A stretch of 64,000 bases of DNA from NCBI GenBank assembly GCA_023664865.1, contig JAMPEU010000003.1:124001-188000 (forward strand), read 5' to 3'. The notes below the pieces were generated by a model. That model saw only the letters and a program-made list of their open reading frames with translations. It was not told the DNA's origin and made no database searches. Made by a program: the position numbers and the translations under genes. Positions 51,377-60,137 of the stretch are shown in pieces. How positions within the stretch are numbered: the stretch's first letter is position 1; each line of letters begins with the position of its first letter. Origin of the DNA: Butyrivibrio sp. (GTDB lineage Bacteria > Bacillota > Clostridia > Lachnospirales > Lachnospiraceae).

Positions 51377-52609
51377 TTACAATATGAACTCTGACATAAC
51401 GTAATTGCTTATATCGGTTCCATAGGGAGTGAGGCGGATGTGTCCGTCTACGGTAAGCAGCTTATCCTTCTGCATTTTCTCCAATGTCTTACCGTATATG
51501 TCCTCTATCGGCACTCCGAATTTCTTCTTAAATTCTGCTCTGTCTACGCCCGCTGTCAGGCGCAGTCCCAGAAACATAAATTCTTCCATCTGCTCAGTCT
51601 GGGTAAGATATTGAATGTCTTCTCCGAACCTTGTACGTGCCTCATTCAGATTCGTATCGCCAGCATGCGACGTATACGCATCGCCTAAATCGCCAGTCGG
51701 TCCCATAACCGCATCATACAAATCTCTTGATGATGTATCTTGTGACATCACCGCCGCGGCATAGTCCTTCATCACGCGTTTATTGCTCCAGCGCACCTCG
51801 TCTACAAGCGACGCCGCCCCCAGACCGAAACCTGCATAGCTGCCCCTAGTCCAATAACGCTTGTTATGAATACATTCAAAGCCTTCTTTGGCATAATTGG
51901 AAATCTCATATCTGTGATAGCCGTTATCTGAAAGCATCTTCGCCGTAAGCTCATACATCTGTCTGTCTTCCTCTTCCGTAGGAAATGCCAGCTCGCCGCG
52001 ATGCTCATAGAACCATGTGCCCTCTTCTACAATCAGGCTGTATGCCGAGATATGTTCCGGTTCAAGCGCTATAATCTTCTCAAGCGTCTTCCTATATGAC
52101 TCGCAGCTCTGCCCGGATATAGCCGATATTAAATCTACATTGATATTTTTAAAACCTAACTTCCTTGCCAGCTCATACGCATTAAGAAATGTCCGATAAT
52201 CATGAATTCTTCCCAGCGTCTTAAGCTCCTCATCATCGGCAGACTGCAGCCCTATACTCAACCTGTTCACTCCCGCATTAAGATAAGCTGTAAGTTTATC
52301 CCCCGTCACTGTGTCAGGGTTGACTTCTACCGTAATTTCGGGGTTTTTAGCAATGTTAAATCTGGATTTAACCGTATTTAAAAGTCTTTCTATCGACCTT
52401 CCTTCTAATATTGAAGGCGTTCCCCCGCCGACGAATATGGAAACCACTTGAAAGTCTTTATAAAATAACGATTGTTTTTCTATTTCCATAGTAAGCAGTT
52501 CGACATACCCTTCTCTTTCAGACTCTTCCGCTGCATAGGATAGGAAATCACAATATTTACACTTTCTTACGCAGAAAGGTATATGGAGATAAATGCTTAA
52601 ATCTTTCAT
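51377..52609 (-). CDS. hemW: Radical SAM heme chaperone HemW-like
   Basis: A 410-aa HemN/HemW family protein with the radical SAM cluster motif CVRKCKYC (Cys at about 13, 17 and 20) and the following GGGTPS motif. HemW inserts heme; true coproporphyrinogen oxidase HemN carries an extra Cys (CxxxCxxCxC), which is not present here (CKYCDF), so HemW is preferred. ATG 52609 overlaps the region after the lepA stop; a TTG two codons earlier is also possible. Usual neighbour downstream would be hrcA, which is absent here. Confidence 0.9.
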   Translation of the reverse strand: MKDLSIYLHIPFCVRKCKYCDFLSYAAEESEREGYVELLTMEIEKQSLFYKDFQVVSIFVGGGTPSILEGRSIERLLNTVKSRFNIAKNPEITVEVNPDTVTGDKLTAYLNAGVNRLSIGLQSADDEELKTLGRIHDYRTFLNAYELARKLGFKNINVDLISAISGQSCESYRKTLEKIIALEPEHISAYSLIVEEGTWFYEHRGELAFPTEEEDRQMYELTAKMLSDNGYHRYEISNYAKEGFECIHNKRYWTRGSYAGFGLGAASLVDEVRWSNKRVMKDYAAAVMSQDTSSRDLYDAVMGPTGDLGDAYTSHAGDTNLNEARTRFGEDIQYLTQTEQMEEFMFLGLRLTAGVDRAEFKKKFGVPIEDIYGKTLEKMQKDKLLTVDGHIRLTPYGTDISNYVMSEFIL

Positions 52610-52611
52610 AA

Positions 52612-54426
52612 TCAATCGTCGTCCAGCTTAAGAACGCTCATAAAGGCTTTCTGCGGAATTTCAACGTTTCCTATCTGGCGCATACGTTTTTTGCCTTCTT
52701 TTTGTTTCTCGAGCAGTTTCTTCTTGCGGGTGATATCTCCGCCGTAGCATTTGGCAAGGACGTCCTTGCGCATCGCCTTAACCGTTTCTCTGGCGATAAT
52801 CCTGCCGCCTACAGCCGCCTGAATCGGAATTTCAAAAAGGTGTCTGGGAATTTCTTCCTTGAGTTTCTCGCACATCTTCCTGCCCCGCTCATACGCGCTG
52901 TCAGAATGGACGATGAAGGAAAGCGCGTCCACTTCTTCATGATTGATAAGAATGTCCAGTTTGGCAAGCTTGGACTCCTCATAGCCTTTAAGTTCATAAT
53001 CAAAAGACGCATATCCTCTGGAACGCGATTTCAGCGCGTCGAAAAAATCATAGATAATCTCATTGAGCGGCAGCTCATATTTAAGCAGTGCGCGCGAACT
53101 TTCAATATATTCCGTGCTGATGTAGCGCCCCCTTCGCTCTTGGCATAACTGCATGATGGAACCGATAAATTCCGAAGTTACCATGATTTCAGCATCTACC
53201 ACAGGTTCTTCCATATATGCTATTTCGGAAGGATCGGGCAGATTGGAAGGGTTGGTCAGCTCTATCATTTCTCCGTTGGTCTTATGCACGCGGTATATTA
53301 CGCTGGGCGCAGTCGTTACCAAATCCAGATTGTATTCCCGCTCCAAGCGTTCCTGTATGATTTCCAGATGCAGAAGGCCTAAGAAACCGCAGCGGAAGCC
53401 AAATCCCAGCGCAATAGAAGTCTCAGGTTCATAGTTAAGCGAAGCGTCATTCAATTTAAGTTTCTCCAGGGCATCGCGCAAATCCGGATATTTAGCTCCG
53501 TCAGCCGGATACATTCCGCAGTACACCATCGAATTAACTTTCTTATAACCCGGGAGCGGCTCTTTGCAAGGATTAGTAACATCTGTTATTGTATCTCCAA
53601 CCGCGGTATCTTTGACATTTTTAATCGAGGCGGTCAGATATCCCACCATGCCTGCCGAAAGTTCTTCACATGGAATGAACTGCCCCGCTCCAAAATACCC
53701 GACTTCCACGACTTCAGCGGTTGCGCCTGTCGCCATCATTTTTATATTTGTCCCCTTACGCACCCTGCCGTCCATAACGCGGAAGAACACGATAACGCCC
53801 TTATATGAATCGTATATCGAATCAAAGATAAGCGCCTTCAAAGGCTTGTCCAAGCTGCCACAAGGCGCGGGAATCTTAGCCACTATCGCCTCAAGCACGT
53901 CTTCAATGCCTATTCCGTTCTTCGCGGAAATAAGGGGGGCGTCCTGCGCTTCTATCCCTATTACGTCCTCTATTTCGTTTTTTACCCGCTCAGGCTCTGC
54001 ACTCGGAAGGTCGATTTTATTAATAACAGGAAAAACGTCTAAGTCATGGTCAAGCGCTAAATATACATTCGCCAGCGTCTGCGCCTCTATGCCCTGAGCT
54101 GCGTCCACCACAAGAATCGCGCCGTCGCACGCCGCAAGGCTCCTGCTGACCTCATAGTTAAAGTCCACATGTCCGGGAGTGTCAATCAAATTAAAAATAT
54201 ACTCCTGTCCGTCATTCGCCTTATATATCGTGCGGACAGTCTGCGCCTTTATGGTAATGCCGCGCTCCCTCTCAAGCTCCATATTATCAAGGACCTGCGC
54301 CTGCATCTCCCTACTGGTTAAAAGCCCTGTCTTTTCTATAATTCTGTCGGCAAGCGTGGATTTGCCGTGGTCTATATGCGCAACGATGCAAAAATTCCTG
54401 ATTCTGCTTTGGTCTATAGCTGCCAT
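52612..54426 (-). CDS. lepA: Elongation factor 4 (LepA)
   Basis: A 604-aa ribosomal back-translocating GTPase. G1 AHIDHGKST (about 15-23), effector-region [14 protein letters not shown]3 DTPGHVDF, G4 [13 protein letters not shown], and the LepA C-terminal domain with [20 protein letters not shown]. Length is typical. A strong promoter (54464-54492) lies upstream; hemW follows directly. This lepA-hemW pair is conserved in Firmicutes. Confidence 0.98.
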   Translation of the reverse strand: MAAIDQSRIRNFCIVAHIDHGKSTLADRIIEKTGLLTSREMQAQVLDNMELERERGITIKAQTVRTIYKANDGQEYIFNLIDTPGHVDFNYEVSRSLAACDGAILVVDAAQGIEAQTLANVYLALDHDLDVFPVINKIDLPSAEPERVKNEIEDVIGIEAQDAPLISAKNGIGIEDVLEAIVAKIPAPCGSLDKPLKALIFDSIYDSYKGVIVFFRVMDGRVRKGTNIKMMATGATAEVVEVGYFGAGQFIPCEELSAGMVGYLTASIKNVKDTAVGDTITDVTNPCKEPLPGYKKVNSMVYCGMYPADGAKYPDLRDALEKLKLNDASLNYEPETSIALGFGFRCGFLGLLHLEIIQERLEREYNLDLVTTAPSVIYRVHKTNGEMIELTNPSNLPDPSEIAYMEEPVVDAEIMVTSEFIGSIMQLCQERRGRYISTEYIESSRALLKYELPLNEIIYDFFDALKSRSRGYASFDYELKGYEESKLAKLDILINHEEVDALSFIVHSDSAYERGRKMCEKLKEEIPRHLFEIPIQAAVGGRIIARETVKAMRKDVLAKCYGGDITRKKKLLEKQKEGKKRMRQIGNVEIPQKAFMSVLKLDDD

Positions 54427-54463
54427 TTTATTTATATGCCTTTCTTTATAATAATCTTTCTGT

Positions 54464-54492
54464 ATTATAGCAAATTACGGCAGTTATGGCAA
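54464..54492 (-). promoter_or_regulatory. Sigma-A-type promoter for lepA-hemW
   Basis: TTGCCA (54487-54492), 17-bp spacer, TATAAT (54464-54469), minus strand, with an extended -10 (TGC). The start would be about 30 nt before the lepA ATG, whose ribosome site is AAAGG. Confidence 0.7.
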
Positions 54493-54513
54493 ACTGCTTG
54501 GAACACTTGTTTT

Positions 54514-55599
54514 CTACGGATTACCCGCTTTAGACTTTCTTTCTGCTTCTGTCTCTTGAACAAGTTTTACCGCTTTGCGATAATCATCCACTGTAATGTC
54601 CTGAATTTCACATGCCTTCTCTAATGGCATATTCAATTTTTTCACTATATTGTCAATATCTAATATTAGTCTGCGTGAATCAGCATACTGACTACCTTCA
54701 TTCCATACCCTGTTCCATATCTTATCGGATTCCAGTTCCAAAATTACTCCGCCCATAATATTTCCCATCCTTTCCTTATAATCTTCATTTTCTTTCCCTA
54801 CATAATCTAAAATTCTTTGAGTCAATACGGCAAGTTCATAATACAGTCTTGGTTCATTTATGGAATTTCCTTCTATGGTAAGCTGCTTCTTAATATATTC
54901 ATACTCGCCTTTCAGCTTGCCTAAGATTTCATTCTTTCCAGCTTTTATATCTTTCTCATACCGAAGTACATAAAACGGTATAAGTATCAGAAGCCTTTTC
55001 TGAAACATCTCTTCTTTAGAAAAATTCTGTACCTGTAATACCGGTACTTCATACAGAACATTTTCCCCGCTTGGCATAACAATCTGCAGTTTTAGGACAT
55101 CTTTCTTTTCTATTCCCGGTCTTACACACACCATACAGGATTGAGGAAACCGAAAAATGAAAGGTTCTTTGTTTCTTTCCCCAAGTTTCTTTTTGAGTTC
55201 ATTAGTTAATATATTTCTTGTCTCTTCAATGGCAATCCTAAAATCATACTCTATCATGCGTATGACCATTAGCCCGTCATTAGTGCTCTGGCATTCTATA
55301 TGGTAAATCTTATCCCTTATCCTGAGCATTGCATCATTGATTACCTTGCCATCTAAGCTATGGTATTCATTCCTGCCATGAATAACCACTTCATCCTCGG
55401 CATAATCAACATGGAATACTTCATTAATCAACGCTACTGCAAGCATTGGGAATCTCTGCAGGAGCGTTTTGAATACGCTGTCGAAAATGTCAGTTGTATT
55501 CTCGTTTAGATTTTCCGCTGATTTTGAATCTGCTGCTTTGCTATCTCGGATATTGTCTGCAACAGTAAGTTTCTCGTGTTTCTTTCTTTTTTTCTCCAT
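54514..55599 (-). CDS. Rpn family PD-(D/E)XK nuclease / putative transposase 3
   Basis: A 361-aa Rpn-family protein. After a charged N-terminus the domain starts NTTDIFDSVFKTLLQRFPML and holds the nuclease motif LRIRDKIYHIECQSTNDGLM (D...E-x-Q; about 92-111). The rest is helical; the C-terminus is charged (QETEAERKSKAGNP). The ribosome site AGGAGG and a promoter (55746-55775) make it a stand-alone gene. It lies inside the normally conserved lepA-spoIIP interval, so it is probably an insertion. Confidence 0.8.
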   Translation of the reverse strand: MEKKRKKHEKLTVADNIRDSKAADSKSAENLNENTTDIFDSVFKTLLQRFPMLAVALINEVFHVDYAEDEVVIHGRNEYHSLDGKVINDAMLRIRDKIYHIECQSTNDGLMVIRMIEYDFRIAIEETRNILTNELKKKLGERNKEPFIFRFPQSCMVCVRPGIEKKDVLKLQIVMPSGENVLYEVPVLQVQNFSKEEMFQKRLLILIPFYVLRYEKDIKAGKNEILGKLKGEYEYIKKQLTIEGNSINEPRLYYELAVLTQRILDYVGKENEDYKERMGNIMGGVILELESDKIWNRVWNEGSQYADSRRLILDIDNIVKKLNMPLEKACEIQDITVDDYRKAVKLVQETEAERKSKAGNP

Positions 55600-55745
55600 A
55601 GTTTCCTCCTGTATCTTGCAGGAGTTTCTGTGAAAACCCCCGCTTTTTATTGTGTTTTGTTATTAGCATGGGATTTTCGATAGAGAATCTGCCATGAACA
55701 CAGGCGGTTTAGCCGCACTGCATATAGAAAATAACTGATAGACGT

Positions 55746-55775
55746 AGTATAACATATTTATGACCAGAAAAGCAA
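55746..55775 (-). promoter_or_regulatory. Promoter for Rpn gene 3
   Basis: TTGCTT (55770-55775), 18-bp spacer, TATACT (55746-55751), minus strand. The leader would be about 140 nt. The other bases of 55600-56022 hold only this promoter and the hairpin below. Confidence 0.55.
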
Positions 55776-55805
55776 TACCGGATTTGAATTCGTAGAAAGT
55801 GAAAC

Positions 55806-55834
55806 GAGCAGTTACCATTATAGATAACTGCCCG
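55806..55834 (-). terminator. Possible terminator of the GNAT gene
   Basis: The minus strand reads GGGCAGTTA, 9-base loop, TAACTGCTC, with GTTTCACTTT after it. It lies 190 bases after the GNAT stop. The T run is interrupted, so termination strength is uncertain. Confidence 0.45.
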
Positions 55835-56022
55835 TCAATGCTTTTATTCCTGATATGTATAATTTTGCTGCAAAACGTTTTTGTTTTCTAATGTCATATC
55901 CATATTAACCGTTCTCCTTACTTCTTTCATTTATATCTACAAATAGTGTTTCCTTATTGCACAATCCTATTATACCACAATATTAAATTTTTTCATTATG
56001 ATACCTATATATAAACTGGAAT

Positions 56023-56661
56023 TTATCCTCTTAACATTTTTCTCATTACAACCATGTTTTTTTCATGAACAAATGGAGTAAAGCCAACTTTCTCATAAAA
56101 ATGAATTGTTCCAGTAAAAGCTAAAACGTTAAATTGTTCTTGCTCTGTGGGGTAAGCTTCCACGAAATCATATCCCTCCTTCTCCGCATCCAAACATACC
56201 CGTTCAAGTAACTTGGTGGCTATCCCTCTGCCGCGATATTCAGGAGCTATTTCAAAACAGACAATGGATTTAATTTGCCCTTTCTTCTGACATTCGATAG
56301 GTTCTTCATCCGCAGGCACGTTGCCTAAATCAAAATCTCCCACACGATAATAATTCATTCTGTCATTGGCATTACACCACCCAACAGACAATCCATTTTC
56401 AAAAGCCAGATATCCCTGAATCTCGCCTGACCTCACCATTTGAACGGCTGATTCACGTAATGCCTTTTTCCAACCGTCTATCCCTCCACCATAACTTTCA
56501 GCCTTCCCCAGTAATTCTATACTAATCTGTTCTTTACTCATGTTAAACGCATTGCAATAGCACGGATAATAAGGTGAGCCGTCTGAAAAAGCACGATTAT
56601 CAAAAAAGTCAAAATATTCTTCCTCCAAATCTCGTGTTAACGCCTTAATCGTCAAATTCAT
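56023..56661 (-). CDS. GNAT family N-acetyltransferase
   Basis: A 212-aa GNAT protein. The acetyl-CoA-binding motif A is CFEIAPEYRGRGIATKLLER (about 133-152), followed by AEKEGYDFVEAYPTEQEQF and the C-terminal FYEKVGFTPFVHEKNMVVM. The substrate cannot be told. AGGAGG lies 11 bases before the ATG. It is inserted between spoIIP and lepA with the Rpn gene. Confidence 0.9.
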   Translation of the reverse strand: MNLTIKALTRDLEEEYFDFFDNRAFSDGSPYYPCYCNAFNMSKEQISIELLGKAESYGGGIDGWKKALRESAVQMVRSGEIQGYLAFENGLSVGWCNANDRMNYYRVGDFDLGNVPADEEPIECQKKGQIKSIVCFEIAPEYRGRGIATKLLERVCLDAEKEGYDFVEAYPTEQEQFNVLAFTGTIHFYEKVGFTPFVHEKNMVVMRKMLRG

Positions 56662-56837
56662 TTTCCGTTTACCTCCTCAAATGCCGATTTATCTGTCCTA
56701 CCACAACTTTCCATCTATTGTCCCCAGTCTAACATATCAAACTACCTACATCAAGTTTTTTCTTAACGCACTCGCCAAAATCCAAAACGCCAATACCAAT
56801 ATGCTCTCCCCAGAAATCTCGTACCAGTTCAGCCAAA

Positions 56838-56988
56838 GCGTCAGGGGCACATATGCTCACTGAAAAGGTCCTTGAAAGACGTCGGTACTTAGTGAAAAAG
56901 CTGCTTTTTAGCTTTTGAACTTAGTACCGCTACGCTCTTTCACGGAGCGAAAGCGCGCCTTTTCAGTGAGCATATGTGCCCCTGACGC
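56838..56988 (+). repeat. Palindromic element F (dispersed palindrome family)
   Basis: A 151-bp palindrome. The arms GCGTCAGGGGCACATATG and CTCACTGAAAAGG pair without mismatch over 31 bases. Core: GACGTCGGTACTTAGTGAAA ... GAACTTAGTACCGCTACGCT; apical AAAGCT/AGCTTT. Side hairpin CACGGAGCGAAAGCGCG, plus strand. Flanks GTTC and GAAC match the GTTCAGCC ends of copies C and G. It lies just after the spoIIP stop. Confidence 0.92.
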
Positions 56989-57016
56989 CCCCCGAACAGC
57001 ACGAGTTCCCTCACCC

Positions 57017-58378
57017 CTACTCCACATCCGGCTCATCCCCGATAAACACCAGATTAAGGATATGCGCCAGCGGCTCTATCGCGTTCATTATCTCTTCCAC
57101 GGTATTATTCTGCGCCCCCAGCTCAATAAGTATGGATTTAGGGCGCAGATGCAGATTATAGCGGTACGCTTTAAGATATATCCTTCTGGCAATCCCCGGA
57201 TAATACTCATTACTCGCTATCTGCAGCTGGAATGAAAAAGCAAGGTTGTCTTCAATATAGGGATTTTCCAGATATTCAATCGCCCCGTTTTTTGCCGTGC
57301 GGCTTAGACCGTTAAAAAACATAAACTGCGCCGTAGGTCTGCCCTGCAAATCCACAACCAGCTTTTTGTCTTCGGGCACAGCATCCCTATGCAAATCGAT
57401 AACCACTTCTATGGATGGATTATTTAATAACACCTGTTCTATTTCCGGCAGCGCGTTGCTGTAGGCATAATCACGCGACTCCGCATCATAGCTGACCGTA
57501 TGGTGTATGACGTTATAACCGTATTTGTCATGCAGTACCTGTGCAAGCTTATCGCCCGCCCCAACAATCGTAGTGGATTGGTCATTCGGCACTGAGTCCG
57601 CGAACGCCTCCTGTGAATGGGTATGATAGATTAAAATCTGCGGATTCTCGTTTCCGCCCTTCATGCGCATATCTTTTTCAAGCAGCTTATCCGCATCGAG
57701 GAGTTCCGCCCCTGCTTTCGTCGTCGAGTCTATGGCATAGAAAGCCTTTACCAGTTCCTCGTAGCTTTGCAGGTTCTCCCATCTGTAGCGGAACAACGGT
57801 TCCTCTATCTCATGGAAAACCGAATAGTCCGCACTCTGTTCTAAAGTCAGGGCATTTTCGTCCACGCTTTCCCCTATGCCTTGTTCCGCCTGAATTGTGC
57901 CATTTTCCGCCAAAAACGCATCTTCTAAGCTTTTATCGAGATGTATCGCATCGTCCCCATATTCCAGCGACTCCGCATCGATATCCTTCTTATCTTCGTC
58001 CGTGCCTTCAAGCAGGAGCAGTTCCTCATAGCTGCTCTCTCCCGTGGCAAGGAAAACATCTTCCCCGGATTCTTCCATACCGTAAAGCAGCACGGGAAAG
58101 TTATCCATTATGAGGCGCTCTATTATATTATAGCTGTAGCCTGCCTGTTCCGCCTCAATGGATGAGAGTCCCGGCAGATAGATATTCATTATCGACTGTT
58201 CAAGCCATTGCTGAACTTTACCGCTCTCCTCTTTTTTAGCACTATCAAAAGCGCGGTATGCCTCCCACATAAAAGACATGGCTGCCATAATGCACAAAAA
58301 CGCCAGTAAAATACGCAGGATACCGCGCCCTATATGAATCTGATTATTCTGTCTTAGCCGTAACAATCTTTTCCTCAT
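57017..58378 (-). CDS. spoIIP: Stage II sporulation protein P
   Basis: A 453-aa membrane-anchored amidase of the engulfment complex (SpoIID-SpoIIM-SpoIIP), which trims septal peptidoglycan. One N-terminal membrane segment (GILRILLAFLCIMAAMSFMW, about 19-38). The catalytic zinc motif HTHSQE is at 252-257. Other signatures: VGAGDKLAQVLHDKYGYNVI, VVIDLHRDAVPEDKKLVVDL and YLKAYRYNLHLRPKSILIEL. It is 63 bp after gpr. Confidence 0.95.
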   Translation of the reverse strand: MRKRLLRLRQNNQIHIGRGILRILLAFLCIMAAMSFMWEAYRAFDSAKKEESGKVQQWLEQSIMNIYLPGLSSIEAEQAGYSYNIIERLIMDNFPVLLYGMEESGEDVFLATGESSYEELLLLEGTDEDKKDIDAESLEYGDDAIHLDKSLEDAFLAENGTIQAEQGIGESVDENALTLEQSADYSVFHEIEEPLFRYRWENLQSYEELVKAFYAIDSTTKAGAELLDADKLLEKDMRMKGGNENPQILIYHTHSQEAFADSVPNDQSTTIVGAGDKLAQVLHDKYGYNVIHHTVSYDAESRDYAYSNALPEIEQVLLNNPSIEVVIDLHRDAVPEDKKLVVDLQGRPTAQFMFFNGLSRTAKNGAIEYLENPYIEDNLAFSFQLQIASNEYYPGIARRIYLKAYRYNLHLRPKSILIELGAQNNTVEEIMNAIEPLAHILNLVFIGDEPDVE

Positions 58379-58441
58379 ATATCATTTATATGCAGGATTA
58401 CGGTCCAGACATGCAGAAATGATTTAATGATACCGATAAGA

Positions 58442-59314
58442 TTAAGCTTTGGAAAGGTCCAGGGCTTTATTCAGCGCATCGCAGAGAATATGGGCGATTT
58501 GCTGTACCTGAAAATCTACGTCTTTACTTGTCACATACATATTGTTAAGCTCTGATAAGGCGCTTGGGTATTCGCCTATAGCGTCTCCCACGATTGTCGC
58601 GGCGTCTACTACGGTAGGAACTCCTATCGCCATGACCGGCACTTGAAGGCTCTCTTTGGTCAGCGCGTTTCTGTGGTTTCCAACGCCTGAACCCGGATGT
58701 ATGCCGGTATCAGTTATCTGTATGGTACGGTTTAAGCGTTTGGTTGACCTTGCGGCAAGCGCGTCTATAACGATAACCTGGTCGGGATGAGTCTGTTCAA
58801 TAACACCTTTTATTATTTCCGCCGATTCCATTCCGGTCTTCGCCATAACGCCCGGCACCAGACTGCTTACCATGTGCATTTTAGAGCAGTTGTACGCCAA
58901 TTTGCCATATTCCATTACGATATGTCTGTTGATAAAAAGATTATCCACTACATCCGGTCCCAATGAGTCTGCGGTTACGTCCCTGTTGCCTAAGCCTACC
59001 ACGAGAATCGACTTTTCTTTATCCGGCTCAGACAGCAGATTCCTTATCTCCCTTGCCAGAATATCGGAGATTTCCTGATGATAATCGTCTTCCGGTTCAA
59101 TCATGGCGGGAGCTTCCAGCGTCACATAGTTTCCCATAGGTTTGCCCATCGCCTTAGCGCCGTTCTTCGTTTCAATGATAACTTTAGTGATATGCACGTC
59201 ACTGTCCTTATCATAGTCTTCTTCTATTTTTACTCCGCGAATTTCATCTTCTTTTCCGTCAATACTTTCCTTAGCCTCTAACGCTAAGTCTGTTCTGACC
59301 TGAAACCAACCCAT
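58442..59314 (-). CDS. gpr: Germination protease GPR
   Basis: A 290-aa spore protease (peptidase family A25) that degrades small acid-soluble proteins at germination. Signatures: FQVRTDLALEAKESI at the N-terminus (short pro-region), VGLGNRDVTADSLGPDVVDN, and VIDALAARSTKRLNRTIQIT, plus GSGVGNHRNALTKESL. Its length is shorter than Bacillus GPR (about 370 aa) but usual for clostridia. It is divergent from rpsT, as in Bacillus. Confidence 0.95.
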   Translation of the reverse strand: MGWFQVRTDLALEAKESIDGKEDEIRGVKIEEDYDKDSDVHITKVIIETKNGAKAMGKPMGNYVTLEAPAMIEPEDDYHQEISDILAREIRNLLSEPDKEKSILVVGLGNRDVTADSLGPDVVDNLFINRHIVMEYGKLAYNCSKMHMVSSLVPGVMAKTGMESAEIIKGVIEQTHPDQVIVIDALAARSTKRLNRTIQITDTGIHPGSGVGNHRNALTKESLQVPVMAIGVPTVVDAATIVGDAIGEYPSALSELNNMYVTSKDVDFQVQQIAHILCDALNKALDLSKA

Positions 59315-59394
59315 ACCCTCATCCTCGTTTCTTCTTTCTGTGTTCTTAATTTATCATATGCAGTTAGCAAAGATTATGCAAATGTACGATATGG

Positions 59395-59580
59395 GTAACA
59401 GTTCAGCCATGCAGAAATGATTGTACAACTTGACTGTGGGAGCTTGCTCACTAAAGGCAAGTTGCACAATCATTTCTATAGGGCGGACGCCCGACATGAA
59501 ATAAGTTGCCAACCATAGAGTTATCTGTTTGTGAGAATATATATTTTGGCAACTTATGAATGACATGGCTGAACTGTTAC
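59395..59580. repeat. Branched palindromic element I (three-way-junction form)
   Basis: Outer arms GTAACAGTTCAGCCATG and CATGGCTGAACTGTTAC pair perfectly (17 bp). Inside are two separate hairpins: AGAAATGATTGT...ACAATCATTTCT (59412-59478) and ATAAGTTGCCA...TGGCAACTTAT (59500-59557). The outer GTTCAGCC ends are the same as in copies C and G, but the core is different. It lies between gpr and the rpsT promoter. Confidence 0.85.
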
Positions 59581-59621
59581 CTACATGGCTTTAGTTTTCG
59601 CAGAAAATTTAAAAATATGTA

Positions 59622-59650
59622 TTGACAGAAATTGTGACGTATTTTACAAT
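59622..59650 (+). promoter_or_regulatory. Sigma-A promoter of rpsT
   Basis: TTGACA (59622-59627), 17-bp spacer, TACAAT (59645-59650), plus strand. The transcript would start near 59657 with a leader of about 112 nt. Confidence 0.8.
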
Positions 59651-59664
59651 AATATCTGTGTTTC

Positions 59665-59693
59665 CATTAAAACGTCCGTGTCCGGATTTAATG
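59665..59693 (+). promoter_or_regulatory. Hairpin in the rpsT 5' leader
   Basis: CATTAAA-ACG-TCCG-TGTC-CGGA-TTTAATG folds as a stem of 7 plus 4 bp with a three-base bulge. A second weak stem GTAACT/AGTTAC lies at about 59718-59739. Ribosomal protein S20 autoregulates its mRNA in E. coli; this leader could do the same (inference). Confidence 0.4.
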
Positions 59694-59768
59694 AGACACT
59701 TTCCTTAAAAAGTAACTGTTTAATGCTTTCATAGTTACAAAAAAGATTATAATTAGGAGGTGTGCATC

Positions 59769-60032
59769 TTGGCTAATATCAAGTCTGCAAAGAAGAGGAT
59801 TTTAGTAAACAGAACAAAGGCTGAAAGAAATAAATCTATCAAATCCGGCGTTAAGACTTCTGTTAAAAAGGTAAATGCTGCTATTGCCGCTAACGACAAG
59901 GAGGCTGCAGCACAGGCATTGCTCGCTGCCACAGCTACCATTGATAAAGCCGCTTCTAAAGGCGTGTTCCATAAGAATACAGCTTCAAGAAAAGTATCAC
60001 GGCTGGCACAGGCAGTTAATAAGATGGCTTAA
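59769..60032 (+). CDS. rpsT: Ribosomal protein S20
   Basis: S20 (87 aa) binds 16S rRNA in the small subunit. The product ANIKSAKKRILVNRTKAERN and the Lys-rich, Ala-rich helices are diagnostic. The start is TTG at 59769, because AGGAGG lies eight bases upstream and the family begins MANIKSAKKR; a GTG three codons earlier overlaps the ribosome site. A non-ATG start is also known for E. coli rpsT (UUG) and lowers expression. It is followed by a terminator-like hairpin. Confidence 0.97.
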   Translation: MANIKSAKKRILVNRTKAERNKSIKSGVKTSVKKVNAAIAANDKEAAAQALLAATATIDKAASKGVFHKNTASRKVSRLAQAVNKMA

Positions 60033-60080
60033 GGCTGTAAATTTATCTTATTAATTATTATAAATTAAGAGAACTCATTA

Positions 60081-60113
60081 AAACAACTCATATTGTCCAG
60101 TGAGTTGTTTTTC
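60081..60113 (+). terminator. Intrinsic terminator between rpsT and the purF-like gene
   Basis: ACAACTCA (60083-60090), ten-base loop, TGAGTTGT (60101-60108), then a T run. Only 25 bases separate the end of the hairpin from the next ATG, with no room for a full promoter, so it may act as a partial terminator or attenuator. Confidence 0.75.
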
Positions 60114-60137
60114 GTTAAGGCAGAATGGAGGAATACA

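Noticed and set aside
59354-59566. 70-codon minus-strand frame between gpr and rpsT
   Set aside because: It is contained in branched palindrome I and has no coding features.
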